Source: Streptomonospora nanhaiensis (GTDB lineage Bacteria; Actinomycetota; Actinomycetes; Streptosporangiales; Streptosporangiaceae). From it: a stretch of DNA of 64,000 nucleotides. The notes beneath the pieces were generated by a model. It ran no database searches, had not been told where the DNA came from, and saw nothing but the letters and a program-made list of their open reading frames with translations. The stretch is taken from the NCBI RefSeq assembly GCF_013410565.1, contig NZ_JACCFO010000001.1, positions 4,650,001 to 4,714,000 on the forward strand, in the 5' to 3' direction. Shown in pieces: positions 27,598 to 35,607 of the stretch. The position numbers and the translations under genes are program-made. Numbering within the stretch: the first letter of the stretch is position 1; each line of letters opens with the position of its first letter.

Positions 27598-28185
27598 TCA
27601 GCGGCCGTGGCGGCGCCGCGCGCCGTTCGCGCGCGCCCGGTCCCGGTCCACCAGGTGCGGGGCCCGCTCCGGGGCGCTGCCGGGCATGAGCGGTTCGGCG
27701 GCCCGCCTCAGCCGGGCCGGGTTGAGCCGGACGTCGCCGCCCAGGCGGAATTCCACGGCGTCGATCACGGCGCGCCGCCGTCCCTCCAGGTCGCGCCCCA
27801 CCTGGTGCACGATCGAGAACGCGCCTCCGCCCGGCCCCTTGGCGGTCGTCCACCCGGTGACGTCGGGCTCCCGCTCCCAGCGCACGCCCCAGTGGGCGAG
27901 CGGGTCGGCGGCGCGGTGCGGGGGAGCCTCCCGGGTGACCCGGGCGTTGGCCTGGGCCAACCGGTCGTCGATCCGGTGCAGGGCGGCCAGCACCGGCTCC
28001 ACCGACCCCGGGGCCAGCCGGTCGAGGTCGTTGAGGGCGCGCGCCTACAGTTCGAGGTGGGCGAAGACCTCGGTGCGGCCGCGCGCGGGCCGCTGATCGA
28101 GGTAGTACGGCCGGTGCGTGCCGAACCTGTCGGGCGCCAGCCAGCGCCGCCGTTCCGTTGCGTCGGGTACGTGTTTGGACTCCAC
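27598..28185 (-). pseudogene. Single-module paralogue interrupted by in-frame TAG
   Basis: GTG 28185 follows an excellent site (AGGAGGGGGG at 28189-28198). The frame reads VESKHVPDATERRRWLAPD and on to FAHLEL, then hits TAG at 28045-28047, and continues without further stops as ARALNDLDRLAPGS to 27598. The continuous reading (195 codons) aligns with both halves of the gene at 29047-30033: the F(A/S)xLEL block, GVRW near the middle and a VGxxxxGxRRAV block later. A single substitution (for example from GAG) explains the break. Translation could restart at GTG 28002, giving 134 residues. Function unknown. It is the last gene of a three-gene minus-strand cluster. Confidence 0.75.
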
Positions 28186-28274
28186 CCGCCCCCCTCCTCG
28201 TCGCGTTCGCCGGACGGTGGTGGCCGCTTCGGACCGGCAACGTAGTGGTCCGGCGGCACGGGGTCAACGCAGTG

Positions 28275-28982
28275 TCAGGGTCCCGGCCTCCGCGCCGGTG
28301 ACCCGTCCCGCTCCGCGCGGCGCCCGCTTCTGCGGTGCTCGGACAGAGGGAGGCGGGGATCGGAGGGCTGCCCGGATTTCGGCCTGCGGTGCTTGACGAG
28401 GTCCACCCGGCCGGTGCGGACGGCGGCGGTGATCGGCCGGGGCGTCTCCGGCACCGGCCGGGACGGCGGGTCCGCCGACGCGGCGGGCGTGGCGGTGCTC
28501 TCTCCGGCCGGGCGCCGGACGGCGGACTCCGCACGCGCGGCGGCGGTCGCGCTCCGGTCGGAGTGCTGGGAGGCCGCCGCCGCGTCGGCGGCCTCCGCGG
28601 CGGATGCGGTCCGCTCCGTTTCCGCGGCCGCCCGGGCGATGCGCCGGTCCTCCCGGCGGTCCTTCATCCGCAGGAACTGCCGCGCGCCCTCGATCCAGGC
28701 GAGGATGCCGATGAAAACGCCGCCCAGGCTCGCGCCCACCCCGTACAGGCCCCCGCCCCGGACCTGCTGAGGGAGCATGCCCCGCGCCTCCAGCAGGACC
28801 AGCACCCAGGGGATTCCGAACAGCCCGAACAGGACGCCGAGCCGGACGACGCCCTTGCGGGCGTAGGCGCGGGTCGCACGCTCGACGGCGAGGTCGCGCT
28901 CGGGCCCGGGAGGGAGTTCGCGGGCCTCGGCGAGGGACTCCTGCAGTCGCGGCCAGTCCGGGTCCGTGCTGTGGTCCGCCAT
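28275..28982 (-). CDS. Two-helix membrane protein of unknown function, 235 aa
   Basis: ATG 28982 (GGGGGA upstream) starts a protein with a ~45-residue acidic helical N-terminus. Two membrane segments follow (RLGVLFGLFGIPWVLVLLEA and LYGVGASLGGVFIGILAWIE, about residues 48-105), then a charged RMKDRREDRRIARAAAE helix and a long disordered Ala/Arg/Pro tail. Both ends are predicted to be cytoplasmic. I do not recognise a family. It lies 64 bases after the two-module gene and 89 bases before the interrupted single-module gene, all on the minus strand, so the three are probably one transcription unit. Confidence 0.7.
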   Translation of the reverse strand: MADHSTDPDWPRLQESLAEARELPPGPERDLAVERATRAYARKGVVRLGVLFGLFGIPWVLVLLEARGMLPQQVRGGGLYGVGASLGGVFIGILAWIEGARQFLRMKDRREDRRIARAAAETERTASAAEAADAAAASQHSDRSATAAARAESAVRRPAGESTATPAASADPPSRPVPETPRPITAAVRTGRVDLVKHRRPKSGQPSDPRLPLSEHRRSGRRAERDGSPARRPGP

Positions 28983-29046
28983 CGGCGCATTCCCCCGTCC
29001 CCCGGTTCGACGTGTCCGGTCCATCGTTGCCCCCGTGGACTCCGGC

Positions 29047-30033
29047 TCAGGCGGTCCGCTTGGGCCCGAACCGCGCGGCGGCCCGGCGGAGGGCGGCCGT
29101 GGTCGGCGCGCCGGGGCCGCCGCCCCGGCGCGCGGTCGGGGCCGCCGCCTTGACCCGTCCGCGCCGGAGCGCGGGTGTGTCGTGCGGCCGCCAGGTGATG
29201 TGCTCGACCACGGCGCGCCGCAGCCCGATCTGGTGGGTCCCCACCCGGTGCCCGACCTCGACGTGGCCGGGCCTTCCCCCGTTTCCGGGCGTGTTGCGCT
29301 TCAGAGCGGGCGGCTGCGCCCAGCGGACCCCGCTCGGATACAGCGGCATGGCGTCGACGAAGCCGTCGCTGCGCGCCAGGAGGCGGTTGTTGTCCTGTTC
29401 GATCCGCTGGTCGAGTTCGTGGAGGGCGCGCACGGCGCCGGAGCGGACCGACTCGGGGGCCTTGTCCAGTGCCCGCTGCGCGGCCGGCGACAGTTCCAGG
29501 TTGCTGAAGTAGGCGCCCTCGTAGAACGTGGTGTGCGTGGCGCAGACATCGCGGTCCAGCCAGTGGGCGCGCTCGCCCTCGAAGCGCCAGTCGCGGAGGG
29601 GGTCCAGCCCGCGTTTCCAGCCGACGTCGTGGACCGCGACGCGCTGGAACCCGTCGCCGTTGGTGCCGACGCTGTGGTTGAGCCTGATCTCGCCCACGCC
29701 CGCGTCGGGATCGCTGAACGTCCGCCTGGGTGTCGAGCGGTACGTCCAGCCGCGGCCCCACGGCCACTCGCGGCCCCCGGACTTGATCCGGGCGGCGCGG
29801 CGGCGGTTGTACTCCTCCGCCTGCAGGTCCAGGTCCGTGATCAGGGTCAGCGCCTCGGCCCGCGCGGCGGGCGGCAGGCGGTTGAGGTCCGCCAGCGCCC
29901 GGGGGCCCAGTTCGAGGTGGGCGAACTTCGTGCCCTCGAAGACGGAGCAGTAGGCGTCGCGGCCGCTGTAGTCGGCGAAGGACGACCAGGCCGGCGGGAA
30001 GGCGGGCGCGCCGGAGCGCGAGTCCATGTCCAC
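29047..30033 (-). CDS. Protein with two copies of an unrecognised module, 328 aa
   Basis: Starts at GTG 30033 or ATG 30027 (both in frame; GAGG lies just upstream). The protein is soluble with no signal peptide. It contains two diverged copies of one module: residues ~30-150 (FAHLELGPRALADLNRLPP, later VGTNGDGFQRVAVHDVGW) and ~170-295 (FSNLELSPAAQRALDKAPE, later VGTHQIGLRRAVVEHITW). Each is a helical LEL block, a polar helix (LITDLDLQAEEYN / LHELDQRIEQDNN) and a C-terminal beta-like VG...RRAV block. The C-terminus is basic. No known catalytic motif is seen. The interrupted gene at 27598-28185 carries a third copy. It is the first gene of the cluster. Confidence 0.72.
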   Translation of the reverse strand: MDMDSRSGAPAFPPAWSSFADYSGRDAYCSVFEGTKFAHLELGPRALADLNRLPPAARAEALTLITDLDLQAEEYNRRRAARIKSGGREWPWGRGWTYRSTPRRTFSDPDAGVGEIRLNHSVGTNGDGFQRVAVHDVGWKRGLDPLRDWRFEGERAHWLDRDVCATHTTFYEGAYFSNLELSPAAQRALDKAPESVRSGAVRALHELDQRIEQDNNRLLARSDGFVDAMPLYPSGVRWAQPPALKRNTPGNGGRPGHVEVGHRVGTHQIGLRRAVVEHITWRPHDTPALRRGRVKAAAPTARRGGGPGAPTTAALRRAAARFGPKRTA

Positions 30034-30159
30034 GGTGACCTCGCTGTCACGTCGGAGGGCTCGGGGCGGGTGAGCCGATCATAACCCCGCGCGTGCCCGC
30101 GTCCCAGGGGGGCGCCGGGGAGATCACGACCGCGTGCGGCCGCAGCACCGCCGGACCGC

Positions 30160-31047
30160 TCAGGCGGGCAGGCCCGGGATCTTCTCCGTGCGGTTCCAGA
30201 ACGCGGTGAGGGCCTGGGCCGTGGTCTCGGGCGCCTCGACGTTGGGGGAGTGCGCCGCGCCGGGCACGACCACGCGTTCGGCGCCCAGGGTCGCGGCCAT
30301 CGCCGCCTGCGCCTCCGGCGGCCAGGCGTCGTCGTTCTCCCCGTACAGCACCAGCATGGGCAGTTCGGCCCGTGCCAGGTCGGCCGTGCGGTCGGGTGCG
30401 GCCAGCAGGGCCTCGGCCATCCGGACCAGGCCCTCGGGGTGGTTGGCGAGCATGCGCCGGCGCAGGAACGCGTGGATCTCGGGATCGACCCCGCTGGCGC
30501 GCGTGGGCTCCTCCAGGTGCTGGGTCCACACCTCCTCCAGCCGGGCCCGCGTGCGCTCGGTGCCCAGCGCGGCCGCCAGGCCGCCGGCGTCGCGGGCGCG
30601 GGGGCCGCCGATGGCCGAGGGCCCCGAACTCATCAGGGTGAAGGACAGCAGCGGCACGGCGCCGGAGATCACGGTCTCGCGGGAGACCAGCCCGCCGAAG
30701 GAGTGGCCGAGCAGGTGCACCGGCCCGTCGTCCAGGGTGAGCGCGACCTCGCCGATCACGCGGCCCAGCCCGTCGGGGGTGTACTGCGCGGGGTCGGGCA
30801 GGCCGGGGGACTCGTACTGGCCCGGCATGTCGATGGCGGTCACCGACCGCCCCGCCTGGGCCAGGGTCTCCAGCAGCGCGATGAAGTCCTCTTTGCTCCC
30901 GGTGTATCCGGGCACCAGCAGCGCTGGCTGGTGCTCGGCGCCGCCCGAGGCGGGTGTGGCCCGGAGCGCGGCGACGGCGCCCAGCGGGGTCTGGATGATC
31001 ATGGGGCGCACGCAGGCCGGAAGGTCCAGGAACCGAGGAATGCTCAC
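30160..31047 (-). CDS. Alpha/beta hydrolase, 295 aa
   Basis: Soluble alpha/beta-hydrolase fold. Oxyanion region LLVPGYTGSKEDF, nucleophile elbow LLGHSFGGLVSRE (Ser), acid in VLYGENDDAWPPE, and His in VPGAAHSPNVEAP: a complete triad, esterase or lipase-like with unknown substrate. Start is GTG 31047 or ATG 31002; neither has a Shine-Dalgarno site. TATAGT lies about 8 bases upstream of the GTG on that strand, which suggests a leaderless transcript beginning at or near GTG 31047. Length is typical. Confidence 0.88.
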   Translation of the reverse strand: MSIPRFLDLPACVRPMIIQTPLGAVAALRATPASGGAEHQPALLVPGYTGSKEDFIALLETLAQAGRSVTAIDMPGQYESPGLPDPAQYTPDGLGRVIGEVALTLDDGPVHLLGHSFGGLVSRETVISGAVPLLSFTLMSSGPSAIGGPRARDAGGLAAALGTERTRARLEEVWTQHLEEPTRASGVDPEIHAFLRRRMLANHPEGLVRMAEALLAAPDRTADLARAELPMLVLYGENDDAWPPEAQAAMAATLGAERVVVPGAAHSPNVEAPETTAQALTAFWNRTEKIPGLPA

Positions 31048-31312
31048 ATTAGCGACTATATTCGCCGAGGTCCGCGGCGCCAGGGGCGGGAGGCGGCCCG
31101 TGGCGGCCACTGCCGGTACCGGCCACCGGAGCACCGGGAGGCGCCCGTGCGCGTCCCCGCCCGCGCCCGTTCGCGGGGCAAACGCGTACGGCCCGCGCGG
31201 ACGCGGGCCGGAGGGTCGTTCGGCGGGACCGCGGCCGGCCCTCTCGCGAAGGCCGTGGGCCGCGTGCCGTGTACGGTGCCGCTCCGCGCCGCCCGCGGCC
31301 CGAAGGCCGGGG

Positions 31313-31332
31313 GCCGCCGCGCGGGCGGCGGC
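31313..31332 (-). terminator. GC hairpin after the DEAD-box helicase gene
   Basis: 31313-31320 pairs perfectly with 31325-31332 around a 4-base loop, starting 14 bases beyond the helicase stop. It is a likely terminator. The ~280 bases between it and the hydrolase start show no gene. Confidence 0.6.
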
Positions 31333-31345
31333 TGCTGGGCTGCTC

Positions 31346-32887
31346 TTAGTCCTGGCTGCTCTGCGGCAGGTCCACCCCGCCGCGGGTGCGCCGGCGGCGC
31401 CGGCGGCGGGGACCGGACGAGGCCGGGGCGGGGTCGTCGCCCTTGCCCGCGCCGGAATCGGCGGCCGCGGGGGATTCGGCGGCGGCCGGAGCCGCCTCCT
31501 GCTCGCGCCCGCCGGTGCGCCGGCGCCGGTTGCGCGACCGGCCGCCGCGGCCCTGGCCGCGCGGCTCGCGCCGCTCGCCGCCGCGCTCGCCCCGGTGCGG
31601 GCCGGTGTCGCCGATGTCCTCGATCTCCTCGGCCTCAAGACCGGCGCGCTCGCGCCGCTCGACGGCGAGCCGCCCCTTGGTGCCGGGCGGGATCGCCAGC
31701 GCCTCGAAGAAGTGGTCGGAGGTGGAGTAGGTCTCGGGCGGGTCGCTGTGCGGGAGGTCCAAGGCGGTGTTGATCAGCTTCCAGCGCGCGACCTCGCGCC
31801 AGTCGATGAAGGTGACCGCTGTGCCCGAGCGCCCGGCCCGGCCGGTGCGGCCGATGCGGTGGGTGTAGGTCTTCTCGTCCTCGGGGCACTCGTAGTTGAC
31901 GACGTGGGTGACATCGTCGACGTCGAGCCCGCGGGCCGCGACGTCGGTGGCGACCAGGACGTCGATCTTGCCGCTGCGGAACGCCCGCAGCGCCCGCTCG
32001 CGCTGGCTCTGGCCGAGGTCGCCGTGCACGGCGGCGGCGGCGAACCCGCGCTCCTTGAGTTCGGCGGCGACCTTGTCGCAGGCCCGCTTGGTCTGGCAGA
32101 ACACCATGCTCAGCCCGCGACCCTCGGCCTGGAGCAGCCGCGCCAGCATCTCGGGCTTGTCCATCGGGTGGGTGCGGAACACGTGCTGGGCGATGTCGTT
32201 GACGCGGGTCTGGCCCGGTTCGTCGTCGTCGCCCGCGCGCACGTGGGTGGGGCGGCGCAGGTAGCTGCGCGACAGCGAGACGATCTCGCTGGGCATGGTG
32301 GCCGAGAACAGCATGGTCTGCCGCTGCTCGGGGGTCTTGGTGAGGATGCGCTGGATGTCGGGCAGGAAGCCGAGGTCGAGCATCTTGTCGGCCTCGTCCA
32401 GCACGACCGCCTGGACGTCGCCCAGGCTCAGGTGCTTCTGCTTCTCCAGGTCGAGCAGGCGCCCGGGGGTGCCCACGACGATGTCGACGCCGTTGCGCAG
32501 GCCCTCGATCTGGGGCTCGTAGGCCCGGCCGCCGTAGACGGTGAGGATCCGCGCGCCGGTGCGCTTGCCGGCCGTGGTGAGGTCGGCGGCGACCTGGATG
32601 GCGAGTTCGCGGGTGGGCACGACCACCAGCGCGCGGGGGCGCTTGGGGTCGGCGGGGGAGGCCTGCACCCGCTGCAGCAGGGGCAGGCCGAAGGCGAAGG
32701 TCTTGCCGGTACCGGTGCGGGCCTGGCCGATGATGTCGGATCCGGCCAGGGCCAGCGGCAGGGCGAGGGTCTGGATGGGGAACGGCTCGACGATCCCCTC
32801 GGCTTCGAGGGCGTCGGCGATCTCGGTGTTCACGCCGAGTCCGCGGAAGGTCTGTCGTGCTTGGGTGGTGGTTTCTGTGCTGGTCAG
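31346..32887 (-). CDS. DEAD-box ATP-dependent RNA helicase, 513 aa
   Basis: RhlE/DeaD-type RNA helicase for RNA unwinding and ribosome biogenesis. Motifs in order: Q motif PFPIQTLALP, I ARTGTGKT, Ia PTRELAIQV, II VLDEADKML, III SATMPS, IV region VFCQTKRAC, V DVAARGLDV, VI HRIGRTGRAG. The C-terminus is an Arg/Gly-rich RNA-binding tail. The upstream aromatic of the Q motif (TFRGLG) lies before the first GTG (32833), in frame. CTG 32887 has GGAGG 8 bases upstream and includes it, so I set the start there; the ATG at 32894 is out of frame. Counterpart of Rv3211. Confidence 0.9.
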   Translation of the reverse strand: MTSTETTTQARQTFRGLGVNTEIADALEAEGIVEPFPIQTLALPLALAGSDIIGQARTGTGKTFAFGLPLLQRVQASPADPKRPRALVVVPTRELAIQVAADLTTAGKRTGARILTVYGGRAYEPQIEGLRNGVDIVVGTPGRLLDLEKQKHLSLGDVQAVVLDEADKMLDLGFLPDIQRILTKTPEQRQTMLFSATMPSEIVSLSRSYLRRPTHVRAGDDDEPGQTRVNDIAQHVFRTHPMDKPEMLARLLQAEGRGLSMVFCQTKRACDKVAAELKERGFAAAAVHGDLGQSQRERALRAFRSGKIDVLVATDVAARGLDVDDVTHVVNYECPEDEKTYTHRIGRTGRAGRSGTAVTFIDWREVARWKLINTALDLPHSDPPETYSTSDHFFEALAIPPGTKGRLAVERRERAGLEAEEIEDIGDTGPHRGERGGERREPRGQGRGGRSRNRRRRTGGREQEAAPAAAESPAAADSGAGKGDDPAPASSGPRRRRRRRTRGGVDLPQSSQD

Positions 32888-33652
32888 GGCTCATGCCTCC
32901 ATCTGGGCGGGCCGCGATTGTCGGTGCGTGGCCTGGGTTGGTGCGGCGGACAGGGCCCGGGGCGGGGCCTGCTGCTCGGCGCGCCGCGGCCGCCTGCGTG
33001 GGCGGTGCGGTGCCGGCGCGGCTCGGGGACCGGTTCGGTGTCGTCCCCGGCGCGGTCCGGTCGGCGCGGTGGGGAGCGCTGGGCTGTCCGCTTTCATGGC
33101 GTGCGGGGCGGCGGCCCTACGGGTGCCGGTCGGCGCGGTTGGGGCGGGTGGGATGATCATCCGCACGCTCACGCTCCTCGCCTGCCGTGGGTCCGGCACG
33201 TTCGGGCAGTCGTCGTCGACGCTCGCTCGGTCACCATCGGTCGGTGACGGTGTTGTCGTGGTGCGCCGCGGAGCGCCGCGTGGTGCTCCGGCGAAGGAGC
33301 CGCGCGGGGTCTGCCGCGCGCGCGAGCCGGCAGGGCCGCCCGCGCCCCGGGGGGCGCGCGCGTCCGCGGCGAGGGCTCCGCGCGATGGCCGACTGGTGGC
33401 GGCCACTGAGGGAGAGTGTATCCTGCCGCTCCTTGCGCTGGATATGCCGTGTTTCGCCACGCAGCGGAGGAACGGGGTCACGCTCGCGCGCCGCGCGGTG
33501 TCTCAGCGGTGTCCCACCGGTGCAACGCCCCGGCCGCGCGGAATAGTCCGTCCGCCCCTCCGCAGGGCGCCGCCGCCGCGCGGGGGCGATAACCTGTCGG
33601 CCATGACCGCCATGAGGATGGGCGCCGCCCCCCGGTCCGCAAGGGAGCAGTG
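32888..33652. other. 765-base divergent region without a gene
   Basis: Separates the helicase (minus) from the ferritin-like gene (plus). Reading frames here lack protein-like composition. It holds a perfect 12-base palindrome at 33151-33162 (GGATGATCATCC), and GTCACC...GGTGAC arms around 33230-33247. A less GC-rich patch at about 33415-33465 could hold a promoter. A long helicase 5' leader, as for other cold-shock-type helicases, is possible. No RNA gene is recognisable to me. Confidence 0.4.
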
Positions 33653-34390
33653 GTGAGCGAGCAGCAGACCTCCGCGGCCGCCGGTCCCGCGGCCGCCTCT
33701 GCCGCCGGCGCGGGCGTCATCGACCTGCTGGGCCTGCTGGCCTACGCGCGGCTCGTGGCGTTCTTCCGGCTGGCCGGCGACGCCGAACTGGCGCCCACCC
33801 TGGCCGGCAAGGGCCAGCTGGCCGAGATCGCGGTCTCCGAGCAGGCCAACTACCGGCGGCTGCACGACCGCCTGCGCGAGCTGGGCGCCGACCCCGAGGA
33901 GGCCATGCGCCCGTTCGTGGTCCCGCTGGACGCCTGGCACGCCCGCACCGAGCCGCAGAGCTGGCTGGAGAGCCTGGTCAAGGCCTACGTCGGCGACGGC
34001 ATCGCCGACGACTTCTACCGCAGGCTCGCCGAGCTGGCCGACCTTGAGACCCAGGCGCTGGTGCGCGACACCCTGGTGGAGTCCGGGCGGGCGGAGTTCG
34101 TGGCCGCCCAGGTGCGCGCGGCCATCGCCGACGACCCCCGGCTGGCCGGCCGGCTGTCGCTGTGGGCCCGCCGCCTGGTGGGCGAGGCGCTGAGCCAGGC
34201 GCAGAGCGTGGCGGCGCGGCGTCCCGACCTCGCGGCGCTGCTGGGCGGCGGCGCGCGCGAGTCCGCCAAGGGCGGCGCGGGGGCCGACGACACCGCCCAG
34301 CCGGGCGACCTCGCCATGGTGAGCCGGATGTTCGCCGACCTGACCGACGCGCACACGGCGCGGCTGGAGGCCATGGGGCTCAGCGGCTGA
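33653..34390 (+). CDS. Ferritin-like fold protein, 245 aa
   Basis: All-helical protein resembling the actinobacterial ferritin-like/tRNA-(ms2io6A)-hydroxylase-like group. Conserved patches: VIDLLGLLAYARLVAFFRLA, EIAVSEQANYRRLHDRLREL (possible metal-binding Glu/His), FYRRLAELADLETQALVRDT (second Glu set) and ARRLVGEALSQAQ. Carboxylate-bridged di-iron binding is inferred from the helix motif spacing, not proven. AAGGGAG precedes GTG 33650/33653; I use 33653. It is divergent from the helicase, as Rv3210c is beside Rv3211. Confidence 0.8.
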   Translation: MSEQQTSAAAGPAAASAAGAGVIDLLGLLAYARLVAFFRLAGDAELAPTLAGKGQLAEIAVSEQANYRRLHDRLRELGADPEEAMRPFVVPLDAWHARTEPQSWLESLVKAYVGDGIADDFYRRLAELADLETQALVRDTLVESGRAEFVAAQVRAAIADDPRLAGRLSLWARRLVGEALSQAQSVAARRPDLAALLGGGARESAKGGAGADDTAQPGDLAMVSRMFADLTDAHTARLEAMGLSG

Positions 34391-34485
34391 GCCGGCGGCT
34401 CACGGCCGCGAACCGGTGCGCGGCGCGGGCGGCCGCGTGCGCGCAGGGCCCCGACCTGCGGCGTCTGCCCGCCCAGTGTCACGGT

Positions 34486-34519
34486 TTGCTCTACTTTCCC
34501 TCTATTTTTCGTATATAGT
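34486..34519 (+). promoter_or_regulatory. AT-rich patch, likely promoter of DUF6401 gene
   Basis: An unusually AT-rich run for this genome, containing TTGCTC (34486-34491) and TATAGT (34514-34519). The spacing of 22 bases is too long for a standard pair, so only the -10 may be real. It lies 44 bases before the ATG at 34563. Confidence 0.35.
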
Positions 34520-34562
34520 CGGTCCAGTTCTTACCCCGTCCCCTGCTCCGAGGTATCGATCC

Positions 34563-34874
34563 ATGCGTCCTGGGTTCTTCGCGGAAGGGCCGCTCGCCCG
34601 GCTGTCCCGAGAGTTCGGACTGCTCGGTCCCCTGAGCGGGACAACGGAGCCCTGGCTCACCGCTGAGCTGGACCAGCACGCCGCGGCCGTGCGCGACTCC
34701 CTCTCCGCCGACGGCGGCCGCATCACCCACCGCAGCCTCACCCGGTACCTGCACGGGTTCATCGACGGCTGCCGCGAGCGCGGCTGGCACTCGGCCTCCG
34801 ACGGCTACGACTGGGAGACCCTGCGCGTGCTCGCCGTCTGCCGACTGGCCAAGGAACACGGTTTCGTCCGCTAA
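34563..34874 (+). CDS. DUF6401-like small protein, 103 aa
   Basis: ATG 34563. A small helical protein with the pattern LTAELDQHAAAVRDSLSADG, then SLTRYLHGFIDGCRERGW and RVLAVCRLAKEHGF. I recall this arrangement from the DUF6401 family, which databases label as linked to natural-product biosynthesis; the label is from memory. It is cytoplasmic with no membrane segment. No biosynthetic genes lie nearby. It stands alone with its own AT-rich promoter region. Confidence 0.62.
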   Translation: MRPGFFAEGPLARLSREFGLLGPLSGTTEPWLTAELDQHAAAVRDSLSADGGRITHRSLTRYLHGFIDGCRERGWHSASDGYDWETLRVLAVCRLAKEHGFVR

Positions 34875-35137
34875 GTTTGATCTCACCCTTGGGCGGCGGA
34901 TCACGTGCCGGCGCGGCGACGACGATCCGCGAAGTCACCCCACGGGTGTGATGACTGAGCGTAGGCTGAGCCATATCCGGGGTGTGGCCACGCCGCTCGC
35001 GGCAGCGGAGCACCGGCGCGTCGGCGCACCGGTCCACACCGATGCCCGGCGGCGGTCAACGGAGCCCGCCACGGCGCGAGGAGCACCCCCCGGGACGAAA
35101 AACGCGGTGAGATGCTGCCGCAAGAAAGGAAGATCGC

Positions 35138-35386
35138 ATGGGGAGCGGCCGGCATGGGGCGGCGCGTCCACCGATCGGCGTCCTGATTCAGCAGGACCGC
35201 GTCGACTTCTCGCTTTTCGCCTCGATCATCGTGATCGCGCTCGCGGTCATGGTCCTCATCGGAATCGACCTGGCGTCGGTGGCCTTCTGGGTCGCCATGA
35301 TCCTGGTCCTGGTCAGCGTCGCGCTCATCGTCCGGCGCCTCAACCGGCTCTCGCGCGAGGAGCTGGGCGACGACGAACTGCTGTGA
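35138..35386 (+). CDS. Small two-helix membrane protein, 82 aa
   Basis: ATG 35138 follows GAAAGGAAG at 35123-35131. Residues ~25-45 (FASIIVIALAVMVLIGI) and ~48-66 (FWVAMILVLVSVALIV) are membrane helices, then a short RRLNRLSREELGDDELL tail. Function unknown. It converges with the mechanosensitive-channel-like gene, separated by a strong terminator. Confidence 0.7.
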   Translation: MGSGRHGAARPPIGVLIQQDRVDFSLFASIIVIALAVMVLIGIDLASVAFWVAMILVLVSVALIVRRLNRLSREELGDDELL

Positions 35387-35502
35387 GGGCGCCCGCGGGC
35401 GCCCGGCGCCGCTGAGCTCCGCCGCGGGGCCCGCCGAGCCGGCGCCCGCGCCGGGGCGCGCCCGGCGCCTTCCGGCGCGAAGCGGACACCTGCGCAGAAC
35501 GA

Positions 35503-35529
35503 AGGGGGCGGGCCGTTGGCCCGCCCCCT
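35503..35529. terminator. Perfect 12-pair hairpin between convergent genes
   Basis: 35503-35514 pairs with 35518-35529 around a 3-base loop (GTT). It stands about 117 bases past the small membrane protein and 79 bases past the channel gene's 3' end, and so can serve both. A second palindrome, 35389-35406, follows the small gene directly. Confidence 0.8.
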
Positions 35530-35607
35530 CAGTGGTGTCCGGTGCCCTGTGGTGCGCCTCCGCGGTGCACCGGCTCCGGCCGGGGCCGAACGCGCCGGTC
35601 CTCCGGG

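Noticed and set aside
32892-32894. ATG 32894 as helicase start
   Set aside because: It is in another frame, only one base after GGAGG, and its product lacks all helicase motifs.
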